A stretch of 64,000 nucleotides of DNA from positions 248,001-312,000 of the forward strand of contig CAJUUM010000032.1 in the NCBI GenBank assembly GCA_910589415.1, read 5' to 3'. Below are positions 1 to 11,289 of this stretch, one piece after another. The notes beneath the pieces were generated by a model. It worked only from the letters and a program-made list of their open reading frames with translations. It made no database searches and was not told the DNA's origin. Origin of the DNA: Malachius bipustulatus. Taxonomy: Eukaryota; Arthropoda; Insecta; Coleoptera; Melyridae. The translations under genes and the position numbers were made by a program. Every line of letters begins with the position of its first letter. Position 1 is the first letter of the stretch.

Positions 1-286
1 GTAACTATGACTCTCTTAATAGTGTGCTGTCAAATGCGTCCTCTGCAAACCGGTGACGCGCATGAACGGACTGACGGGATTCCCACTGTCCCTACCCACT
101 AATCTCAAAGTCGTGGACATTTGTTCGAGATGAAGCGGGTAAACGACGGGAGTAACTATGACTCTCTTAATAGTGTGCTGTCAAATGCGTCCTCTGCAAA
201 ACTGGTGACGCGCATGAGCGGACTGACGGAATCCCCACTGTCCCTACTCACACATCTCAAAGTCGTGGACCATTGTTCGAGCTGGT

Positions 287-318
<32 letters not shown>

Positions 319-322
<4 letters not shown>

Positions 323-333
323 TAGTGCGCTGT
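319..333 (+). other. Rewritten R2 / I-PpoI target site (representative)
   Basis: In 28S as I remember it, ctctcttaaggtagccaaa is the I-PpoI site and contains the R2 cleavage position just after TTAA. Here ctctcttaa is kept, but the next six bases (ggtagc) are replaced by eleven (tagtgcgctgt or tagtgtgctgt) before caaatgc resumes. The change begins exactly at the TTAA and adds a net 5 bp. It is present in A, B, V, I and short types, so it predates their divergence. A few copies also alter the TTAA itself (ctctctaaat at about 23,155 and 53,885). Confidence 0.7.
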
Positions 334-380
334 CAAATGCGTCCTCTGCAAACCGGTGACGCGCATGAACGGACTGACGG

Positions 381-397
381 GATTCCCACTGTCCCTA
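381..397 (+). other. Conserved R1-type target core (representative)
   Basis: The string gattcccactgtcccta is identical to the 28S segment into which R1 retrotransposons insert, as I remember it, and is preserved in most long monomers. Variants are gattctt (common) and gaatttccactatcc (I-type). The 100-bp units lack this segment. No retrotransposon sequence is attached to any copy in the window. Confidence 0.6.
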
Positions 398-588
398 CCC
401 ACACATCTCAAAGTCGTGGACCATTGTTCGAGCTGGTGCGGGTAAACGGCGGGTATAACTATGACTCTCTTAATAGTGTGCTGTCAAATGCGTCCTCTGC
501 AAACCGGTGACGCGCATGAGCGAACTGACGGGATTCTTACTGTCCCTACCCACACATCTCAAAGTCGTGGACCATTGTTCGAGCTGGT

Positions 589-611
<23 letters not shown>

Positions 612-621
<10 letters not shown>

Positions 622-711
622 CAATAGTGCGCTGTCAAATGCCTCGTCATCCAAGTAGTGACGCGCCAAGGTAACGAAGTTGGAAGGCGCGGGCGAACGG
701 CGGGAGTAACT
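612..711 (+). pseudogene. SQ-type 100-bp short monomer
   Basis: This short unit keeps a 28S-like aaatgcctcgtcatccaag/tagtgacgcgc, closer to the remembered 28S (cctcgtcatctaattagtga) than any long unit. It then jumps to ccaaggtaacgaagttgg and rejoins at gcgcgggcgaacggcggg. It is usually followed by atgagtctcttagtagtg. The 33 copies I count begin at 612, 4637, 9114, 11579, 13591, 16206, 18671, 20381, 24153, 25259, 25963, 27672, 29131, 30237, 30941, 31947, 33204, 35467, 37177, 39591, 42056, 42307, 48394, 50406, 52871, 54883, 55587, 57296, 58553, 59257, 60263, 61520 and 62979. About half have ccaagtag and half ccaagtgg at the junction. Confidence 0.85.
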
Positions 712-1141
712 ATGAGTCTCTTAGTAGTGTGCTGTCAAATGCGTCCTCTACAAAACGGTGACGCGCATGAACGGACTGACGGGATTCCCACTGTCCCTAC
801 CCACACATCTCAAAGTCGTGGACCATTGTTCGAGCTGGTGCGGGTAAACGGCGGGAGTAACAATGACTCTCTTAATAGTGCGCTGTCAAATGCGTCCTCT
901 GCAAACCGGTGACGCGCATGAACGGACTGACGGGATTCCCACTGTCCCTACCCACACATCTCAAAGTCGTGGACCATTGTTCGAGCTGGTGCGGGTAAAC
1001 GGCGGGAGTAACTATGACCCTCTTAATAGTGTGCTGTCAAATGCGTCCTCTGCAAACCGGTGACGCGCATGAGCGGACTGACGGGATTCTTACTGTCCCT
1101 ACCCACACATCTCAGAGTCGTGGACCATTGTTCGAGCTGGT

Positions 1142-1177
<36 letters not shown>

Positions 1178-1443
1178 TAGTGTGCTGTCAAATGCGTCCT
1201 CTGCAAACCGGTGACGTGCATGAACGGACTGACGGGATTCCCACTGTCCCTACCCACCCATCTGAAAGTCGTGGACCATTTTTCGAGCTGGTGCGGGTAA
1301 ACAGCGGGAGTAACTATGACTCTCTTAATAGTGTGCTGTCAAATGCGTCCTCTGCAAACCGGTGACGCGCATGAACGGACTGACGGGAATCCCACTGTCC
1401 CTACCCACTAATCTCAAAGTCGTGGACCATTGTTTGAGCTGGT

Positions 1444-1479
<36 letters not shown>

Positions 1480-1524
1480 TAGTGCGCTGTCAAATGTGTC
1501 CTCTGCAAACCGGTGACGCGCATG

Positions 1525-1594
1525 AACGGACTGACGTTATTCCCACTGTCCCTACCCACTAATCTCAAAGTCGTGGACATTTGTTCGAGATGAA

Positions 1595-1630
<36 letters not shown>

Positions 1631-1745
1631 TAGTGTGCTGTCAAATGCGTCCTCTGCAAACCGGTGACGCGCATGAGCGGACTGACGGGATTCTTACTGT
1701 CCCTACCCACACATCTCAAAGTCGTGGACCATTGTTCGAGCTGGT

Positions 1746-1781
<36 letters not shown>

Positions 1782-1896
1782 TAGTGCGCTGTCAAATGTG
1801 TCCTCTACAAACCGGTGACGCGCATGAACGGACTGACGGGATTCCCACTGTCCCTACCCACCCATCTCAAAGTCGTGGACCATTTTTCGAGCTGGT

Positions 1897-1928
<32 letters not shown>

Positions 1929-2349
1929 CTAATAGTGTGCCGTCAAATGCGTCCTCTGCAAACCGGTGACGTGCATGAACGGACTGACGGGATTCCCACT
2001 GTCCCTACCCACCCATCTGAAAGTCGTGGACCATTGTTCGAGCTGGTGCGGGTAAACGGCGGGAGTAACTATGATTCTTTTAATAGTGTGCTGTCAAATG
2101 CGTCCTCTGGAAACCGGTGACGCGCATGAACGGACTGACGGAATTTCCACTATCCCTACCCACACATCTCAAAGTCGTGGACCATTGATCGAGCTGGCGT
2201 GGGTGAACGGCGGGAGTGACTATGACTCTCTTAATAATGTGCTGTCAAATGCGTCCTTTGCAAACCGGTGACGCGCATGAGCGGACTGACGGGACTCCCA
2301 CTGTCCCTACCCACACATCTCAAAGTTGTGGACCATTGTTCGAGCTGGT

Positions 2350-2385
<36 letters not shown>

Positions 2386-3153
2386 TAGTGTGCTGTCAAA
2401 TGCGTCCTATGCAAACCGATGACGCGCATGAAAGGACTGGCGGGATTCTCACTGTCCCTACCCACACATCTCAAAGTCGTGGACCATTGTTCGAGTTGGC
2501 GTGGGTGAACGGCGGGAGTGACTATGACTCTCTTAATAGTGTGCTGTCAAATGCGTCGTCATCCAACTGGTGACGCGCCGAGGTAACGGGCTTGGAAGGC
2601 GCGGGCGAACGGCGGGAGTAACTTCGAGTCTCTTAATAGTGTGCTGTCAAATGCATCCTCTGCAAATCGGTGACGCGCATGAGCGGACTGACGGGACTCC
2701 CACTGTCCCTACCCACACATCTCAAAGTCGTGGACCATTGTTCGAGCTGGCGTGGGTGAACGGCGGGAGTGACTATGACTCTCTTAATAGTGTGCTGTCA
2801 AATGCGTCGTCATCCAACTGGTGACGCGCCGAGGTAACGGGCTTGGAAGGCGCGAGCGAACGGCGGGAGTAACTTCGAGTCTCTTAATAGTGTGCTGTCA
2901 AATGCATCCTCTGCAAATCGGTGACGCGCATGAGCGGACTGACGGGACTCCCACTGTCCCTACCCACACATCTCAAAGTCGTGGACCATTGATCGAGCTG
3001 GCGTGGGTGAACGGCGGGAGTGACTATGACTCTCTTAATAATGTGCTGTCAAATGCGTCCTTTGCAAACCGGTGACGCGCATGAGCGGACTGACGGGACT
3101 CCCACTGTCCCTACCCACACATCTCAAAGTTGTGGACCATTGTTCGAGCTGGT

Positions 3154-3189
<36 letters not shown>

Positions 3190-3304
3190 TAGTGTGCTGT
3201 CAAATGCGTCCTATGCAAACCGATGACGCGCATGAACGGACTGACGTTATTCCCACTGTCCCTACCCACTAATCTCAAAGTCGTGGACATTTGTTCGAGA
3301 TGAA

Positions 3305-3340
<36 letters not shown>

Positions 3341-3455
3341 TAGTGTGCTGTCAAATGCGTCCTCTGCAAACCGGTGACGCGCATGAGCGGACTGACGGGA
3401 TTCTTACTGTCCCTACCCACACATCTCAAAGTCGTGGACCATTGTTCGAGCTGGT

Positions 3456-3491
<36 letters not shown>

Positions 3492-3805
3492 TAGTGCGCT
3501 GTCAAATGTGTCCTCTACAAACCGGTGACGCGCATGAACGGACTGACGGGATTCCCACTGTCCCTACCCACCCATCTCAAAGTCGTGGACCATTTTTCGA
3601 GCTGGTGCGGGTAAACGGCGGGAGTAACTATGATTCTCCTAATAGTGTGCCGTCAAATGCGTCCTCTGCAAACCGGTGACGTGCATGAACGGACTGACGG
3701 GATTCCCACTGTCCCTACCCACCCATCTGAAAGTCGTGGACCATTGTTCGAGCTGGTGCGGGTAAACGGCGGGAGTAACTATGATACTTTTAATAGTGTG
3801 CTGTC
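1525..3805 (+). repeat. 1710-bp internal tandem duplication in A1
   Basis: Units beginning at 1618, 1769 and 1920 recur at 3328, 3479 and 3630, an offset of 1710 (10x151 + 2x100). The rare variant gacgttatt marks both starts, at 1533 and 3243. The second copy is truncated at about 3805. The same duplication is present in A2, so it predates the 4025-bp duplication. Confidence 0.8.
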
Positions 3806-4008
3806 AAATGCGTCGTCATCCAACTGGTGACGCGCCGAGGTAACGAGCTTGGAAGGCGCGGGCGAACGGCAGGAGTAACTTCGAGTCTCTTAATAGTGTG
3901 CTGTCAAATGCATCCTCTGCAAACCGGTGACGCGCATGAGCGGACTGACGGGATTCCCACTGTCCCTACCCACACATCTCAAAGTCGTGGACCATTGTTC
4001 GAGCTGGT

Positions 4009-4025
<17 letters not shown>

Positions 4026-4044
<19 letters not shown>

Positions 4045-4311
4045 TAGTGTGCTGTCAAATGCGTCCTCTGCAAACCGGTGACGCGCATGAACGGACTGAC
4101 GGGATTCCCACTGTCCCTACCCACTAATCTCAAAGTCGTGGACATTTGTTCGAGATGAAGCGGGTAAACGACGGGAGTAACTATGACTCTCTTAATAGTG
4201 TGCTGTCAAATGCGTCCTCTGCAAAACTGGTGACGCGCATGAGCGGACTGACGGAATCCCCACTGTCCCTACTCACACATCTCAAAGTCGTGGACCATTG
4301 TTCGAGCTGGT

Positions 4312-4347
<36 letters not shown>

Positions 4348-4613
4348 TAGTGCGCTGTCAAATGCGTCCTCTGCAAACCGGTGACGCGCATGAACGGACT
4401 GACGGGATTCCCACTGTCCCTACCCACACATCTCAAAGTCGTGGACCATTGTTCGAGCTGGTGCGGGTAAACGGCGGGTATAACTATGACTCTCTTAATA
4501 GTGTGCTGTCAAATGCGTCCTCTGCAAACCGGTGACGCGCATGAGCGAACTGACGGGATTCTTACTGTCCCTACCCACACATCTCAAAGTCGTGGACCAT
4601 TGTTCGAGCTGGT

Positions 4614-4646
<33 letters not shown>

Positions 4647-5166
4647 CAATAGTGCGCTGTCAAATGCCTCGTCATCCAAGTAGTGACGCGCCAAGGTAAC
4701 GAAGTTGGAAGGCGCGGGCGAACGGCGGGAGTAACTATGAGTCTCTTAGTAGTGTGCTGTCAAATGCGTCCTCTACAAAACGGTGACGCGCATGAACGGA
4801 CTGACGGGATTCCCACTGTCCCTACCCACACATCTCAAAGTCGTGGACCATTGTTCGAGCTGGTGCGGGTAAACGGCGGGAGTAACAATGACTCTCTTAA
4901 TAGTGCGCTGTCAAATGCGTCCTCTGCAAACCGGTGACGCGCATGAACGGACTGACGGGATTCCCACTGTCCCTACCCACACATCTCAAAGTCGTGGACC
5001 ATTGTTCGAGCTGGTGCGGGTAAACGGCGGGAGTAACTATGACCCTCTTAATAGTGTGCTGTCAAATGCGTCCTCTGCAAACCGGTGACGCGCATGAGCG
5101 GACTGACGGGATTCTTACTGTCCCTACCCACACATCTCAGAGTCGTGGACCATTGTTCGAGCTGGT

Positions 5167-5202
<36 letters not shown>

Positions 5203-5468
5203 TAGTGTGCTGTCAAATGCGTCCTCTGCAAACCGGTGACGTGCATGAACGGACTGACGGGATTCCCACTGTCCCTACCCACCCATCTGAAAGTCGTGGA
5301 CCATTTTTCGAGCTGGTGCGGGTAAACAGCGGGAGTAACTATGACTCTCTTAATAGTGTGCTGTCAAATGCGTCCTCTGCAAACCGGTGACGCGCATGAA
5401 CGGACTGACGGGAATCCCACTGTCCCTACCCACTAATCTCAAAGTCGTGGACCATTGTTTGAGCTGGT

Positions 5469-5504
<36 letters not shown>

Positions 5505-5619
5505 TAGTGCGCTGTCAAATGTGTCCTCTGCAAACCGGTGACGCGCATGAACGGACTGACGTGATTCCCACTGTCCCTACCCACTAATCTCAAAGTCGTG
5601 GACATTTGTTCGAGATGAA

Positions 5620-5655
<36 letters not shown>

Positions 5656-5770
5656 TAGTGTGCTGTCAAATGCGTCCTCTGCAAACCGGTGACGCGCATG
5701 AGCGGACTGACGGGATTCTTACTGTCCCTACCCACACATCTCAAAGTCGTGGACCATTGTTCGAGCTGGT

Positions 5771-5806
<36 letters not shown>

Positions 5807-5921
5807 TAGTGCGCTGTCAAATGTGTCCTCTACAAACCGGTGACGCGCATGAACGGACTGACGGGATTCCCACTGTCCCTACCCACCCATCTCAAAGTCG
5901 TGGACCATTTTTCGAGCTGGT

Positions 5922-5953
<32 letters not shown>

Positions 5954-6374
5954 CTAATAGTGTGCCGTCAAATGCGTCCTCTGCAAACCGGTGACGTGCA
6001 TGAACGGACTGACGGGATTCCCACTGTCCCTACCCACCCATCTGAAAGTCGTGGACCATTGTTCGAGCTGGTGCGGGTAAACGGCGGGAGTAACTATGAT
6101 TCTTTTAATAGTGTGCTGTCAAATGCGTCCTCTGGAAACCGGTGACGCGCATGAACGGACTGACGGAATTTCCACTATCCCTACCCACACATCTCAAAGT
6201 CGTGGACCATTGATCGAGCTGGCGTGGGTGAACGGCGGGAGTGACTATGACTCTCTTAATAATGTGCTGTCAAATGCGTCCTTTGCAAACCGGTGACGCG
6301 CATGAGCGGACTGACGGGACTCCCACTGTCCCTACCCACACATCTCAAAGTTGTGGACCATTGTTCGAGCTGGT

Positions 6375-6410
<36 letters not shown>

Positions 6411-7178
6411 TAGTGTGCTGTCAAATGCGTCCTATGCAAACCGATGACGCGCATGAAAGGACTGGCGGGATTCTCACTGTCCCTACCCACACATCTCAAA
6501 GTCGTGGACCATTGTTCGAGTTGGCGTGGGTGAACGGCGGGAGTGACTATGACTCTCTTAATAGTGTGCTGTCAAATGCGTCGTCATCCAACTGGTGACG
6601 CGCCGAGGTAACGGGCTTGGAAGGCGCGGGCGAACGGCGGGAGTAACTTCGAGTCTCTTAATAGTGTGCTGTCAAATGCATCCTCTGCAAATCGGTGACG
6701 CGCATGAGCGGACTGACGGGACTCCCACTGTCCCTACCCACACATCTCAAAGTCGTGGACCATTGTTCGAGCTGGCGTGGGTGAACGGCGGGAGTGACTA
6801 TGACTCTCTTAATAGTGTGCTGTCAAATGCGTCGTCATCCAACTGGTGACGCGCCGAGGTAACGGGCTTGGAAGGCGCGAGCGAACGGCGGGAGTAACTT
6901 CGAGTCTCTTAATAGTGTGCTGTCAAATGCATCCTCTGCAAATCGGTGACGCGCATGAGCGGACTGACGGGACTCCCACTGTCCCTACCCACACATCTCA
7001 AAGTCGTGGACCATTGATCGAGCTGGCGTGGGTGAACGGCGGGAGTGACTATGACTCTCTTAATAATGTGCTGTCAAATGCGTCCTTTGCAAACCGGTGA
7101 CGCGCATGAGCGGACTGACGGGACTCCCACTGTCCCTACCCACACATCTCAAAGTTGTGGACCATTGTTCGAGCTGGT

Positions 7179-7214
<36 letters not shown>

Positions 7215-7329
7215 TAGTGTGCTGTCAAATGCGTCCTATGCAAACCGATGACGCGCATGAACGGACTGACGTTATTCCCACTGTCCCTACCCACTAATCT
7301 CAAAGTCGTGGACATTTGTTCGAGATGAA

Positions 7330-7365
<36 letters not shown>

Positions 7366-7480
7366 TAGTGTGCTGTCAAATGCGTCCTCTGCAAACCGGT
7401 GACGCGCATGAGCGGACTGACGGGATTCTTACTGTCCCTACCCACACATCTCAAAGTCGTGGACCATTGTTCGAGCTGGT

Positions 7481-7516
<36 letters not shown>

Positions 7517-7631
7517 TAGTGCGCTGTCAAATGTGTCCTCTACAAACCGGTGACGCGCATGAACGGACTGACGGGATTCCCACTGTCCCTACCCACCCAT
7601 CTCAAAGTCGTGGACCATTTTTCGAGCTGGT

Positions 7632-7663
<32 letters not shown>

Positions 7664-7805
7664 CTAATAGTGTGCCGTCAAATGCGTCCTCTGCAAACCG
7701 GTGACGTGCATGAACGGACTGACGGGATTCCCACTGTCCCTACCCACCCATCTGAAAGTCGTGGACCATTGTTCGAGCTGGTGCGGGTAAACGGCGGGAG
7801 TAACT
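4026..7805 (+). repeat. 4025-bp higher-order repeat, copy A2
   Basis: This matches 1-3780 at an offset of 4025 with only isolated differences, for example gacgttatt in A1 (1533) against gacgtgatt in A2 (5558), and gattctccta in A1 (3632) against gactctccta in A2 (7657). Identity breaks at about 7806-7825, where A1 goes into a 100-bp SR unit and A2 continues with a 151-bp unit. Confidence 0.88.
4032..4182 (+). pseudogene. A-type 151-bp monomer (most 28S-like left arm)
   Basis: This representative monomer is phased from the ATG inside the helix 69 loop. A-type units link cactaatctcaaagtcg to gacatttgttcgagatgaag. This left arm is closest to the 28S text I remember (ctactatc, then attcaatgaagcgcggg), so I infer A is the ancestral long type. 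The unit joins the end of the R1-target segment directly to the tcaaagtg-like segment that lies upstream in 28S; that junction is the original tandem-duplication breakpoint. Other A units begin near 9969, 13038, 19828, 26615, 31192, 36422 and 49802. A-type carries an in-frame TAA (actaatc) and TGA (gatgaag) that interrupt frames left open in B-type. Confidence 0.8.
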
Positions 7806-8084
7806 ATGATTCTTTTAATAGTGTGCTGTCAAATGCGTCCTCTGCAAACCGGTGACGCGCATGAACGGACTGACGGAATTTCCACTATCCCTACCCACAC
7901 ATCTCAAAGTCGTGGACCATTGATCGAGCTGGCGTGGGTGAACGGCGGGAGTGACTATGACTCTCTTAATAATGTGCTGTCAAATGCGTCCTTTGCAAAC
8001 CGGTGACGCGCATGAGCGGACTGACGGGACTCCCACTGTCCCTACCCACACATCTCAAAGTTGTGGACCATTGTTCGAGCTGGT

Positions 8085-8120
<36 letters not shown>

Positions 8121-8410
8121 TAGTGTGCTGTCAAATGCGTCCTATGCAAACCGATGACGCGCATGAAAGGACTGGCGGGATTCTCACTGTCCCTACCCAC
8201 ACATCTCAAAGTCGTGGACCATTGTTCGAGCTGGCGTGGGTGAACGGCGGGAGTGACTATGACTCTCTTAATAGTGTGCTGTCAAATGCGTCGTCATCCA
8301 ACTGGTGACGCGCCGAGGTAACGGGCTTGGAAGGCGCGGGCGAACGGCGGGAGTAACTTCGAGTCTCTTAATAGTGTGCTGTCAAATGCATCCTCTGCAA
8401 ATCGGTGACG
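5550..8410 (+). repeat. 1710-bp internal tandem duplication in A2
   Basis: Units at 5794, 5945, 6096, 6241, 6398 and 6595 recur at 7504, 7655, 7806, 7951, 8108 and 8305, again at an offset of 1710. This second copy runs further than its counterpart in A1, to about 8410, where gactccc/gattccc differences begin. The longer retention suggests A1 lost part of it by a later exchange. Confidence 0.78.
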
Positions 8411-8486
8411 CGCATGAGCGGACTGACGGGATTCCCACTGTCCCTACCCACACATCTCAAAGTCGTGGACATTTGTTCGAGATGAA

Positions 8487-8522
<36 letters not shown>

Positions 8523-8788
8523 TAGTGTGCTGTCAAATGCGTCCTCTGCAAACCGGTGACGCGCATGAACGGACTGACGGGATTCCCACTGTCCCTACCC
8601 ACTAATCTCAAAGTCGTGGACATTTGTTCGAGATGAAGCGGGTAAACGGCGTGAGTAACTATGACTCTCTTAATAGTGTGCTGTCAAATGCGTCCTCTGC
8701 AAACCGGTTACGCGCATGAGCGGACTGACGGAATCCCCACTGTCCCTACCCACACATCTCAAAGTCGTGGACCATTGTTCGAGCTGGT

Positions 8789-8824
<36 letters not shown>

Positions 8825-8939
8825 TAGTGCGCTGTCAAATGCGTCCTCTGCAAACCGGTGACGCGCATGAACGGACTGACGGGATTCCCACTGTCCCTAC
8901 CCACACATTTCAAAGTCGTGGACCATTGTTCGAGCTGGT

Positions 8940-8975
<36 letters not shown>

Positions 8976-9090
8976 TAGTGTGCTGTCAAATGCGTCCTCT
9001 GCAAACCGGTGACGCGCATGAGCGGACTGACGGGATTCTTACTGTCCCTACCCACACATCTCAAAGTCGTGGACCATTGTTCGAGCTGGT

Positions 9091-9126
<36 letters not shown>

Positions 9127-9346
9127 TAGTGCGCTGTCAAATGCCTCGTCATCCAAGTGGTGACGCGCCAAGGTAACGAAGTTGGAAGGCGCGGGCGAAC
9201 GGCGGGAGTAACTATGAGTCTCTTAGTAGTGTGCTGTCAAATGCGTCCTCTACAAACCGGTGACGCGCATGAACGGACTGACGGGATTCCCACTGTCCCT
9301 ACCCACACATCTCAAAGTCGTGGACCATTGTTCGAGCTGGTGCGCT

Positions 9347-9377
<31 letters not shown>

Positions 9378-9492
9378 TAGTGTGCTGTCAAATGCGTCCT
9401 CTGCAAACCGGTGAGGCGCATGAGCGGACTGACGGGATTCTTACTGTCCCTACCCACACATCTCAGAGTCGTGGACCATTGTTCGAGCTGGT

Positions 9493-9528
<36 letters not shown>

Positions 9529-9643
9529 TAGTGTGCTGTCAAATGCGTCCTCTGCAAACCGGTGACGTGCATGAACGGACTGACGGGATTCCCACTGTCC
9601 CTACCCACCCATCTGAAAGTCGTGGACCATTTTTCGAGCTGGT

Positions 9644-9679
<36 letters not shown>

Positions 9680-9796
9680 TAGTGTGCTGTCAAATGCGTC
9701 CTCTGCAAACCGGTGACGCGCATGAACGGACTGACGGAATTTCCACTATCCCTACCCACACATCTCAAAGTCGTGGACCATTGTTCGAGCTGGCGT

Positions 9797-9830
<34 letters not shown>

Positions 9831-10096
9831 TAGTGCGCTGTCAAATGCGTCCTCTGCAAACCGGTGACGCGCATGAACGGACTGACGGGATTCTTACTGT
9901 CCCTACCAACACATCTCAAAGTCGTGGACCATTGTTCGAGCTGGTGCGGGTAAACGGCGGGGGTAACTATGACTCTCTTAATAGTGTGCTGTCAAATGCG
10001 TCCTCTGCAAACCGGTGACGCGCATGAACGGACTGACGGGATTCCCACTGTCCCTACCCACTAATCTCAAAGTCGTGGACATTTGTTCGAGATGAA

Positions 10097-10132
<36 letters not shown>

Positions 10133-10549
10133 TAGTGTGCTGTCAAATGCGTCCTCTGCAAATCGGTGACGCGCATGAGCGGACTGACGGGATTCTTACT
10201 GTCCCTACCCACACATCTCAAAGTCGTGGACCATTGTTCGAGCTGGTGCGGGTAAACGGCGGGAGTAACTATGACTGTCTTAATAGTGCGCTGTCAAATG
10301 CGTCCTCTACAAACCGGTGACGCGCATGAACGGACTGACGGGATTCCCACTGTCCCTACCCACACATCTCAAAGTCGTGGACCATTGTTCGAGCTGGTGC
10401 GGGTAAACGGCGGGAGTAGCTATGACTCTCTTAATAGTGTGCTGTCAAATGCGTCCTCTGCAAACCGGTGACGTGCATGAACGGACTGACGGGATTCCCA
10501 CTGTCCCTACCCACCCATCTGAAAGTCGTGGACCATTTTTCGAGCTGGT

Positions 10550-10585
<36 letters not shown>

Positions 10586-10951
10586 TAGTGTGCTGTCAAA
10601 TGCGTCCTCTGCAAACCGGTGACGCGCATGAACGGACTGACGGAATTTCCACTATCCCTACCCACACATCTCAAAGTCGTGGACCATTGTTCGAGCTGGC
10701 GTGAGTGAACGGCGGGAGTGACTATGACTCTCTTAATAGTGTGCTGTCAAATGCGTCGTCATCCAACTGGTGACGCGCCGAGGTAACGGGCTTGGAAGGC
10801 GCGGGCGAACGGCGGGAGTAACTTCGAGTTTCTTAATAGTGTGCTGTCAAATGCATCCTCTGCAAACCGGTGACGCGCATGAGCGGACTGACGGGATTCC
10901 CACTGTCCCTACCCACACATCTCAAAGTCGTGGACCATTGTTCGAGCTGGT

Positions 10952-10987
<36 letters not shown>

Positions 10988-11253
10988 TAGTGTGCTGTCA
11001 AATGCGTCCTCTGCAAACCGGTGACGCGCATGAACGTACTGACGGGATTCCCACTGTCCCTACCCACCAATCTCAAAGTCGTGGACATTTGTTCGAGATG
11101 AAGCGGGTAAACGACGGGAGTAACTATGACTCTCTTAATAGTGTGCTGTCAAATGCGTCCTCTGCAAACCGGTGACGCGCATGAGCGGACTGACGGAATC
11201 CCCACCGTCCCTACTCACACATCTCAAAGTCGTGGACCATTGTTCGAGCTGGT

Positions 11254-11289
<36 letters not shown>

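Larger units (their letters stand above)
310..460 (+). pseudogene. B-type 151-bp monomer (commonest type)
   Basis: B-type replaces cactaatc with cacacatc and the gacatttgttcgagatgaag arm with gaccattgttcgagctggtg, with no change in length. The rest matches A-type. It is the most abundant unit and spreads through every block. Subtypes differ by tgcgctg or tgtgctg after the TTAA, gattccc or gattctt, and gcatgaacgg or gcatgagcgg. Subtype order is conserved within each higher-order repeat, which is how the copies were matched. It lacks stops in one frame, which produces the many 66-codon ORFs. Confidence 0.8.
1..4025 (+). repeat. 4025-bp higher-order repeat, copy A1
   Basis: Sequence from position 1 recurs at 4026 with the same order of variant monomers. 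The length is 24 long units plus 4 short units plus 1 bp (24x151 + 4x100 + 1). The extra base is in gcaaaactgg at 196-205, repeated in the second copy at 4221-4230. The start is the window edge, so the true phase of the repeat is unknown. Confidence 0.88.

Noticed and set aside
120..145. CENP-B box-like string (ttcgagatgaagcggg)
   Set aside because: The canonical box has 7 bases between TTCG and CGGG with an A inside at a fixed place; here the spacing is 8 and the A-position rule fails, and most units carry an even worse ttcgagctggtgcggg.
319..330. Intact I-PpoI recognition site
   Set aside because: The left half (ctctcttaa) is present but the right half ggtagc is replaced in every long unit I inspected.
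310..510. Series of overlapping 61-87 codon + strand ORFs across the window as a protein family
   Set aside because: They are a read-through of an rRNA-derived repeat, overlap each other in shifting frames, have no ribosome-binding or splice context, and vary at all codon positions alike.
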